From: Nepenthes gracilis
Lineage: Eukaryota > Streptophyta > Magnoliopsida > Caryophyllales > Nepenthaceae
Reading direction: 5' to 3'
Assembly (NCBI GenBank): GCA_033239525.1
Contig: BSYO01000033.1
Coordinates: 12,434,901-12,498,900 of the forward strand
Length of the DNA: 64,000 nt
In this document: positions 56,200 to 64,000 of the stretch, piece by piece
Layout of the letters: each line of letters starts with the position of its first letter
Position numbering within the stretch: the first letter of the stretch is position 1
Notes under the pieces: generated by a model
Databases searched by the model: none
Told to the model about the DNA's origin: nothing
The model's input: the letters and a program-made list of their open reading frames with translations, nothing else
Made by a program: the position numbers and the translations under genes

Positions 56200-57280
56200 C
56201 ACATCATCTTCATAACTAATGACTGAGGCCTCAAAGCCTATATGATTTGCCTCATCTTTTTTCAAATATTTTTCATTGTTATTATTATCCTCTTCATCCT
56301 TAGACTAGTACTTGTAATCCTTCCCTTTAGTCTTTTAAATTTGAATATTCAGTTTATATATGGCCGAAGTTAAGACATTTAACGCACTGTACTCCTTGAG
56401 ATTTTTAATTTTTCATATTTTTAACATCTCTTTTATCTTTCTTTTTACTTGTTTGTGTGATAGAGTTCTATTTTTATTTTTTGAAAGTTTTTTTGTTATT
56501 CTTAAAAAATAAATTAAAGTTCCTAACAAATAATACAAAATATTCATCATCTTAGGATTCTGCATCAGACCAATCATCTATTTTTTCTTTGACCGATATA
56601 AGATAATAGATTTATTTTTCTTAGAATGAGATAAGGTATATTTATAAGTATGCAACAAGCTAATAAATTCTTTAGTCTTAATCTTATCTAAGTGTTTGAT
56701 TTATTCAATAGTTGTGACTTTAGGTTTAAATTATCTAGGAAAGGATATCATATCATTACTAATAATATAATTTTGTAAGAATTCTTTTGTCATAGTTGAA
56801 AGTGGAATTCATAATATCATTTAATTTAACATATAATTTATCAAATGTCTCATTCTATTTTATTTTAATTTCTTTAAATTTGGTAGTGAGTATTTATAAT
56901 TTAATTTTTTTTTTTACCATTTTTGTACCTTAATGAGCGATTTTAAGAATTTTTTATGCTTTTTTAAAAGTCTTACACATGAAGATATATTTAAACTATT
57001 TAAAACAAAATCATAAAAATAGTATATAAACCCTTCCTATTCAATAACAAACACCTAATTTTTCTTTAGTCCATAAAGACAAGCTTTAGTTTTACTATTG
57101 CTATCAACCGTACTCTGGGGTGTTGTATGCTGGGATTGAGTAACACCCCATGCAAGTTTATCCATAGACTTCGTATATATTTTCATACAAACCTTTTAAT
57201 AGTTATAATTACTCCCATTAATATACGGAGGAACAAATAAAGATTAACTTGAATGCATCTAAAAATTTTGGTTAAGGATC
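56200..57280 (-). pseudogene. Ty1-copia gag remnant
   Basis: Reading the minus strand, NGSNYNY*KVCMKIYTKSMD and KLAWGVTQSQHTTPQST match the N-terminal part of plant copia Gag (DG-NY-YWK-RM-LKS-D---W). Further on, CVKCLNFGHI*TEYSNLK is a decayed CX2CX4HX4C zinc knuckle. Stops and frameshifts are frequent. No pol follows, so the element is truncated. Confidence 0.75.
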
Positions 57281-57285
57281 AAATT

Positions 57286-57301
57286 TGGTCTCTGATATCA
57301 A
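57286..57301 (-). promoter_or_regulatory. Primer binding site of the copia remnant
   Basis: On the minus strand TTTGATATCAGAGACC follows the LTR end GTGTTTCA. TTTGGTATCAGAGC is the common plant PBS for initiator tRNA-Met. Confidence 0.6.
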
Positions 57302-57302
57302 A

Positions 57303-58278
57303 TGAAACACTCAATGAATCCTAATCATGTTCCGTTCATATCTTGTATAAAGAGTAGAATCATAAAATGCATGAATGTATAATATATGTAGTGATATTCG
57401 CTTTTAGATGTAAATATAAATAGATTTTTACAAAAGTAATTATAACCAAAATAGATATGAGATGGAAACAAGAAAAACCTATTAATTTTCTAGTGAAATT
57501 ATTTGAACTTCTCTAATACTGATGGTATTAATGCACTACTAAGGACTCCTTGGATTTGTTATCAGCAACGAAACTGAACAGTTTCGACCTTTTTATTAAT
57601 ATTAGTTTACCAGTTAGTAGATCTTCACACATTATTGGATTTCAATATCTACGTCACCAACACAACAAATGTTTATAGATTAGAGTAACCATCTAAATAA
57701 TTGTATGAAAGATTTGGTGAGATAATATTAATAAATTAATCTCATAAGTGATAGATTGGGTTTTCACTTGTAATTGATTTCTTCTTCTTAAACGATAATA
57801 GACACAAGGTTTGTAGCTCAATATCTATATCACGGTTTAGAAGAAATGAAGTATTTATATAACGAGTTGAACATAGGTCAAAAAATACACATTTGAAGGC
57901 AAGTAGCGTCTTGGCACTCAAACATTGCACACGTGCACATTAACGGGTAAAGCCTTTAGTGGGGCATTGCATATGCGCCACATATGCATATTAGGTGTGT
58001 ATATTTTAGACTAAATTTGCTCATGCATAGAGTAAGCACTCATCACGTGCGGCTATATTAGTCCAGTCGCACTCATGTGCCGAATATGTTCTCATCAGTC
58101 ATGACTATCCTAGACACAATGTGCTTACGCGTAGTATTGGCGTGCATCAGGTGTAGAAACAATGGACAAACTATGTTCCTATGTAGTATATATGTGTATC
58201 TTGTGCAAGTTTTTATTAAAACTTGAGATCTATTTTTCTAATCATAGAATATATTAACATAATATATTTTCTAACACA
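57303..58278 (-). repeat. LTR of the copia remnant
   Basis: On the minus strand it runs from TGTGTTAGAAAATATATT to ATTGAGTGTTTCA, about 976 bp, just 5' of the PBS. It includes a stretch with many 'gcgcatgtg'-like words (57950-58170), also seen in family C LTRs. The outer boundary was not confirmed by a target duplication. Confidence 0.5.
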
Positions 58279-59342
58279 AGGTGGCCGATAATCACATCCT
58301 ATATATGTGAATCTTAAAAAAAAAGGAGCATAGACCTCCATAACCTTCCTTATACATTTTTTTCCACCTCAAATGTTGTAGGTCTGATCAAATTTTACTA
58401 ACTAAAGAGCCTTGGAAGATAAATTGAAAAGTTAATTCCAAACTTCTAACTCTTACTTTGATTTGTGGTATGCCGGGTATAAATTGAAAAGATTTAGAAG
58501 CCCATTTTAAAATATCCCAAATTAAAATTTAAATTTACAGTATGTATCACAATCTATTTATGTAAAAAAGATATTTGGTTCCTAGGGCACAACAGAAAAT
58601 TTTTAGATTTTATTGGTGTACAACAATCACAATGTGATTATAGATGCAGTTAGGATATTGCTATCTAAACGCACTATAAACACTCGAAAAGGGTCAGACC
58701 TAAACGTAGTTAAGGCTAAGCTTAATGTTTGCCTAGTCAAATAGTTAGCGCTAAGTTTGATAAGGCTGAGGTATTGAAATTGACCTAGCGAAATCATCGA
58801 GATCAAGCCTTCAAACCAAGTTGATGAGGCCAAGCTCGAGTTTGGTTGTTGGACTAGCATCACATTTTACTGCTATATTTTGATGGAATTTCAGCCAATT
58901 GGATCAAGAGATTATACAAGTGGATATGAACTTTTATGTAATCGCTATACCATAATTATTACACTAGTTATATTTTAAAAAATTTCTTTCACTAATTTTA
59001 AATAACTTAATATTTATCAATTTATCTATTTTTATATAAATTTATTAATATATCTAAATGATTAAAATTTCATACCATCGGCAGTACTTAAAAAATGACT
59101 ACACGGTAATTCCTAACATCACTCTTGCTGCACTTGAGAAATAATGAGGCAAAATTGTGGTTATTAATAACAATGACCATCATCTCATTTATTTCTTCTT
59201 CTTCTGTTCGGACTTACTTCCTCTCAGTGCATTATATCAAAAACCGCACAGTTAAAATTTAGCTGTGCGACTAAAGACAAATTAGAAGTGTAGAACAAGA
59301 ATTCAAAAACCGAGCAGTTAGAAATTTTCAAAATTGGCAAAT
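58279..59342. other. Spacer, nothing recognised
   Basis: AT-rich sequence between the copia LTR and the MYB exon. A minus-strand frame at 58627-58863 has no recognisable motif. It should include the 3' UTR of the MYB gene in the part nearest 59343. Confidence 0.5.
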
Positions 59343-59882
59343 CTAAGCTAGCAAATCTTCTAGTTCTCCTCCTCGAGTCAAAATGCGGTACCAAATTTCC
59401 ATACTGTCATCAAATTGTACGGTCAAATTAGGCTCGCAGAAGGGCTCGGCCGCGACTGGTGGTGGAGACGAAGGCCATTGAGCTTGGGAACCGCCGGCAA
59501 CCGCCGGAAAATCACTGGTTGTGGCGTCGGACTCTTCGAGAGAGAACACTCCTGTCCAAAAATCCTCATTTAATTGAGGAAGATTTTCGTTACAATTTCT
59601 CCTCCCTGACTAATATTTTCGTTTTCACCCGTATTCACCGAGGACGTGTCGCTGTCAGGTCTCGGCGGTGAATTGACTGGCTGATCGCTGACGAAACTCT
59701 CGAATTCCGGTTTCGATCTCGATTCCTCCTCATTAATTTTCGACACTTCGGTGGGTTTCTCGGTGGCCGGCGCGGCGGCGTCATCTTGGCGTTGTCTAAT
59801 CCTCTTCTTCAAGTGAGTGTGCCACACGTTTTTAATTTCATTGTCAGTACGGCCCGGTAATTTTGCGGCGATTATGGACCAT
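59343..59882 (-). pseudogene. R2R3-MYB transcription factor, exon 3, frameshifted
   Basis: The exon opens after the acceptor catccag with A TGG TCC, which completes ...[19 protein letters not shown] and VWHTHLKKR: the second and third helices of the R3 repeat, exactly at the conserved second intron of plant R2R3-MYBs. A polar linker follows. The frame breaks near 59590-59600: one frame ends in ...VTKIFLN, another resumes with [20 protein letters not shown] and ends SMEIWYRILTRGGELEDLLA. FW and MEIWY...R.GGELE are typical of the C-terminal motifs of subgroups related to MYB13/14/15 or MYB58/63. Exons 1-2 are not found up to the gap. The shift might be a sequencing error; otherwise the gene is broken. 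Confidence 0.85.
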
Positions 59883-60521
59883 CTGGATGGAAAGAGATGG
59901 ATTCTAAATTTTTTGAGCACTCATATTAAACTAATTTTTCAAATATATATATTAATATATTTACACTATTATTTTAAATAAAGATATTTTTATATTTTAT
60001 GTAAAATTTTAGATTATCTATATTAATTAAATAATAATTCTTAAAATTTTTAAAAATAATTTGATATATTTTTTAATGTTCCATTCAATAATTAATTTTT
60101 ATTTATCATATTATCTGATAATATTTTTAAAAAAATATTTTTTTGTATGATAAAAATATAAAATAGAGTTGAAATAATCAGCAATGGTATTAATTGTGAA
60201 GATAATAATGAGCGTTGAATAATAAAAAAGAGAGTGTAAAGAAAAAGTACGAGTAGAAGGAAAAAAGAAGAGATGGGAGAGAAAAAATTTGCTATGTCAT
60301 CGATGATAAATAAACATTAGGATTTTGGGTACCTAAATTGAATCTTTTAACTCATTTAACTTAAATTTAGACCGCCTATTGTGAATCGTTTTTGTTTGAG
60401 TATTTATATATTTTATTATAAAATATCACTAATGGTAAAATAATATTTGTAGCTAATTTACATGAGATAGCATAATAATATAAATTTTGAATCTTGTGAT
60501 TGGATCTATTACCATAAGTTT
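59883..60521 (-). other. Probable start of MYB intron 2 sequence
   Basis: AT-rich sequence directly upstream (on the minus strand) of the MYB exon acceptor, with long A/T runs. No exon 2 (which would encode the first part of R3) is seen. It borders a retroelement at 60522. Confidence 0.4.
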
Positions 60522-61960
60522 TGAATGGTCCAGTACGGTGGACCGGCCTAAAGTCTGAATTGTAGTAGATAAATAGCCTATCAGAGATGTATCCAAGCTA
60601 AGCATAAAGTCTCTAAAGGCCAAAGCAGTGCAACAACCTTGGGTCGCCCGAAAGGCTATGAGCGAAAATGGCAAGACACCAAACGAGCCTGCAGTGCAAC
60701 CTAGCAACTCCAGCCTAGCCCAACAATCTTTTAAAGATTTCCTGCCTAAGATTTCACATTGCCCAGACCAGTATGAGCAATTCTGTAGATTACACCATAA
60801 AAGCAATTACCACAGTAAGCTCCCACAAGCTCCAGAAGGTCTCAACAAAATATGCAACCATCGCCAATCAACTACTCTCTTATGAGTGCATCTTCGTAAG
60901 TTGTCCCCTGGCCAGGTGCACCTTAGAGCTCAATCCTCCATCTCATAAGTTGCCTTCTGGTTGGACTTACCATCAAAGCTCAATCCTTCATCTCATAAGA
61001 CGCCTTCTAGCCAAGTGCACATCGGAGCTCAGTCTTCAATATCATAAACTCAGTCCTCAATTTCATAAGCCGCCCCCTACTAGGCACACCTCGGAGTGTA
61101 GTCCTCCATCTTATAAGCCGCCCCCTGCTGGACATATCCCAAAACTCAATCCTCTATCTCAAAAGTCACTCTTTGGTTGGGCGCTCCCTTAGAACTTAAT
61201 CCACCACTCTCTTATGAGTGCATCTTCGTAAGTTGTCCCCTGGCCGGGTGCACCTTAGAGCTCAATCCTCCATCTCATAAGTTGCCTTCTGGTTGGACAT
61301 ACCCTCAAAGCTCAATCCTCCATCTCATAAGATGCCTTCTAGCCAAGTGCACCTCGGAGCTCAATCTTTAATATCATAAACTCAGTCCTCCATTTCATAA
61401 GCTGCCCCCTACTAGGCACACCTCGGAGTGCAGTCCTTCATCTTATAAGCCGCCCCCTGTCGGACATATCCCGAAACTCAATCCTCTATCTCATAAGTAA
61501 CTCTTTGGTTAGGCGCTCCCTTAGAACTTAATTCTCTATCTCATATGTCGCCCCTAGTCAAACGCATCACTGAGCTCAATCCTCCATCTCATAAGCCGCT
61601 CCCTGGTCGGACGTACTTACCAGAACTCAATCTTCTATCTCGTAAGCCCCTTGGTCGGGCTCACCTTCAGAGCTTAATCCTCCAACTTATAAGTCACCTC
61701 TCAACCAGGTGTACTTTCAAGCCACTCCTCGATTAAGCGTACTTCAAAGTCGCCCCCAGTCAGGTGTTCCCAAATACTCGATTCCCTATCACATGTATTT
61801 ACTCATTCTCTTACATCATCATATCTCTCCATCCGTTGAGAAAGATTTCTAACTTAAGCGTTGGAAGATAAATAAGGGTGTGAGTCCCGACAATTCTCTG
61901 ACTTTTTGTTCGTTCGTTGTATTGTGTAGGATCTAAGTTTAAATTGATAGGGATCGAACC
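60522..61960 (+). repeat. 5' LTR with internal tandem repeats
   Basis: After a 350-bp unique part, degenerate units of about 45-50 bp around CTCAATCCTCCATCTCATAA and GCCGCCCCCTGGTCGG repeat to about 61760. A larger block of 332 bp is directly duplicated (from 60874 and from 61206). Near the end, TCTAACTTAAGCGTTGG and the TTTGTTCGTTCG region are typical of Tat LTRs. The exact LTR end was not determined. Confidence 0.6.
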
Positions 61961-62419
61961 GACTCCAATTCAATCTGCCATGGAGAGATCAAGCATATTC
62001 ATAACTCATACAATAACCCAAATCCGGAAACACATCATTAACGCCGTCCTATGGAAACAATTGAAAATTCTACCACCTCACCTACAAGAATAAACATAGT
62101 TAGCATCCCGAGTACAACACAACCACCAGTCGGAGACGTTGCCACCCATAACAACGACCCCCTTCCGGGTAGCCTTGCAAATAGATGACTAGTCGTGCCT
62201 GCAAGTGCCTGATATCCACTCGAGTGTCCTAACTCTATAGACGCCAAACCATCTGCAACCATCCGCAGGTGTAATGGACGCCAACTAGGAGTAGTATATG
62301 ATGGTGACCCTATACTTGGATCACCCTCGTCATTGCCTGAGACCGATCAGAGCAAAAATGTACATGACATATAGGAAAGGAACACGTGTATGGGCTTACA
62401 CGATGACGTCTCTTCTTTA

Positions 62420-62460
62420 CATGCTAGGAGTTAAAATTTCTAACTTCCTAACACGGAGGG
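62420..62460 (+). promoter_or_regulatory. Hairpin remnant and polypurine tract
   Basis: CATGCTAGGAGTTAAAA and TTTCTAACTTCCTAACAC are imperfect inverted repeats just before CGGAGGG. The left arm is nearly identical to that of the satellite-bearing element at 43131. Confidence 0.5.
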
Positions 62461-62464
62461 CTAG

Positions 62465-62960
62465 TGATGGGTCTAGTATAATGAGCCAATCTAGAGTCCG
62501 AATCGTAATAGATGGACAACCTGTAGAGATGCATCCAAGTCTAGTGCAAGGCCCTTGGAGGCCCAAGTAGTGCGACCTTGGATCGCCTGAAAGGTTATGG
62601 GTCGAAGGGGCAAGGGACCAAATGTGCTCACAAAGATAGCCCAACACTCAGTAAATTTCAACCAAGAAATTTTTTTAAGATATCCTTCCTAGGATCCCAC
62701 ATCACCCAAATTGGTAGGGGCAATTATGTGAATCACACCATAAAAGTCAGCATTACAATAGGCTCCCACAAGCTCCGAAGAGGCTCAAGAATATCCGCAG
62801 AATCGCCGCCAACCACTCTCTTATGAGTACATTAAGCCGCCTCTGGTCGGGGCGCATACTCAAAATCGGGGCCCTTCATCTCATAAGCCGCCCGCGGGCC
62901 GGGGCCACATCGAGCTCACTCTCCATCTCATAAGACGCCTCCTAATCGGGCACACACCGA
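62465..62960 (+). repeat. 3' LTR, truncated by the gap
   Basis: It starts TGATGGGTCTAGTATAATG and follows the 5' LTR up to the CTCATAAGCCGCC repeats, where sequence is lost at 62961. Confidence 0.7.
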
Positions 62961-63060
62961 NNNNNNNNNNNNNNNNNNNNNNNNNNNNNNNNNNNNNNNN
63001 NNNNNNNNNNNNNNNNNNNNNNNNNNNNNNNNNNNNNNNNNNNNNNNNNNNNNNNNNNNN
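62961..63060. other. Assembly gap (100 N)
   Basis: Exactly 100 N, a conventional value for a scaffold gap of unknown size. Confidence 0.99.
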
Positions 63061-64000
63061 TTCTTGTCATGACCCAATGTTTATGTCAAATTTTTGGGAA
63101 AGCTAGTGTGACAACGCAGGCCCAAATCCTAAGACCCAACCCAGACTGGTCATGTGAAAATATCTCAAATCACAGAAAATTATCAATTATTTATTATTAC
63201 TTCTAACATCCATCGACATAAATGAATTCAAAATCATTAAATCGCTAAAAATTATCCTACCATAAATCATCTTCATAAATATATTAATAATATAATATTT
63301 ATAATCATAAATTATTCGAAATAAAAGAAATATTTTTCATTCTCACTCATATACCATTAACTTCAGAATCACCTCTACCTGACACTCAATGATAATTCCA
63401 CCAATCTCGATTAACACCTGTAATATCTCTTCAATCTAAAATTAAGAAAATACAAGAGTAAAATAAAATACCCAACAAGTAAACAAGATCAACAATACAT
63501 ATAATATCAGATTTATAAAATCAATAATCGCATACGATATATAATCACTATCCGGGATTTAATAACATATATCTATAACCCAAAAGCCATATGAACAACT
63601 GAACATCATGAATGCAACATGGATTTCACTGAATTTATTTATCAGCTTAATATAAGATCATTATTGTACGAGATACAATAATCTTCACTGTACGATATAA
63701 TAATAATTATTATGGATTTTATTCTGTTATAGTAAACCAAATGTGACATATTTATACTTCCAACTACGTGATAAACATGCTTATGCTATACAATATTTGT
63801 GTATCCCCATTACTCCTATAATCATCTGTGAGGATGTATCCAAAATATACTTATACAATCTATGATACCTCTCATCATTGATATTCCTAATATCATTATC
63901 TACAATGGTCACTAAACTATAAACGCCTCTCTTCAATATCAACAACTTTAATCTCAATAATGGAATAAATATTTAAAAAGATAAACTATTCTAAGGTCCT
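63061..64000 (+). repeat. Near-copy of 44021-44961 (integrase end plus family B LTR)
   Basis: It matches 44021-44961 with about 30 differences and one indel, half of the differences being clustered at 63760-63786. The match includes the 46 bp of integrase remnant before the LTR start at 63107, so the same insertion junction is present twice. Confidence 0.9.

Larger units (their letters stand above)
60522..62960 (+). mobile_element. Tat-like non-autonomous LTR element, cut by the gap
   Basis: LTR starts at 60522 (TGAATGGTCCAGTAC) and 62465 (TGATGGGTCTAGTAT) are homologous over 400 bp or more, including CTCCCACAAGCTCCRRA and ACTCTCTTATGAGT. No gag-pol is seen in the short interior. A CGGAGGG PPT with CTAG precedes the second LTR. 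The second LTR runs into the N gap, so the 3' boundary and target duplication are not visible. Confidence 0.7.

Noticed and set aside
60453..62826. ORFs of 60-139 codons in the third Tat-like element
   Set aside because: They follow the tandem repeats of the LTR or have no recognisable motif.

Overview
The window is a repeat-rich stretch of an angiosperm nuclear genome: a spliced eukaryotic gene with GT/AG introns, plant-type Ty3-gypsy (Tat and chromovirus) and Ty1-copia retrotransposons, MITEs and an R2R3-MYB exon. No species can be named from the sequence. A run of exactly 100 N (62961-63060) marks it as a draft scaffold.

Region 1 (about 0.8-30.3 kb, minus strand) is one host gene, BDP1, the B'' subunit of RNA polymerase III initiation factor TFIIIB. 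Thirteen coding exons join in phase from ATG 25779 down to 794, giving 614 codons with the SANT/Myb domain split over two exons. The 3' end lies beyond position 1. Its introns are heavily invaded. A 16.8-kb intron (937-17707) holds a roughly 2.1-kb solo LTR (4508-17558), which itself contains a 10.9-kb Tat-lineage Ty3-gypsy element (5487-16433, TSD ATAAG). Twelve copies of one hAT-like MITE family sit in five introns of this gene, and one of them seems to make up nearly all of a short intron.

Region 2 (30.6-43.7 kb) is a non-autonomous Tat-like LTR element (TSD GATAT) with no gag-pol. Between its interior and the 3' LTR it carries about 71 copies of a 47-bp tandem repeat. Its 5' LTR is split by a 4.3-kb solo LTR (30855-35188, TSD TAATC).

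Region 3 (43.7-58.3 kb) is a graveyard of retroelement pieces: a chromovirus integrase fragment, two recurring LTR families called here B and C, a decayed gag, a reverse-oriented solo LTR with a perfect TSD, a Ty1-copia gag with LTR on the minus strand, and an unrecognised segment that looks like a spliced transcription unit (48.3-50.4 kb).

Region 4 (59.3-64 kb) holds the third exon of an R2R3-MYB gene (minus strand, frameshifted), cut off from exons 1-2 by another Tat-like non-autonomous element and the assembly gap. Sequence after the gap repeats 44021-44961 at about 97% identity, including an element/flank junction, so it is probably a redundant haplotype contig or a duplication.

The host genes do not form a pathway together; the window mainly records layered transposon insertion in and beside a housekeeping transcription factor gene. 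All three Tat-like elements share a TGATGGGTC-type LTR start, a G-rich PPT and a hairpin just 5' of the PPT, and all three carry tandem repeats.
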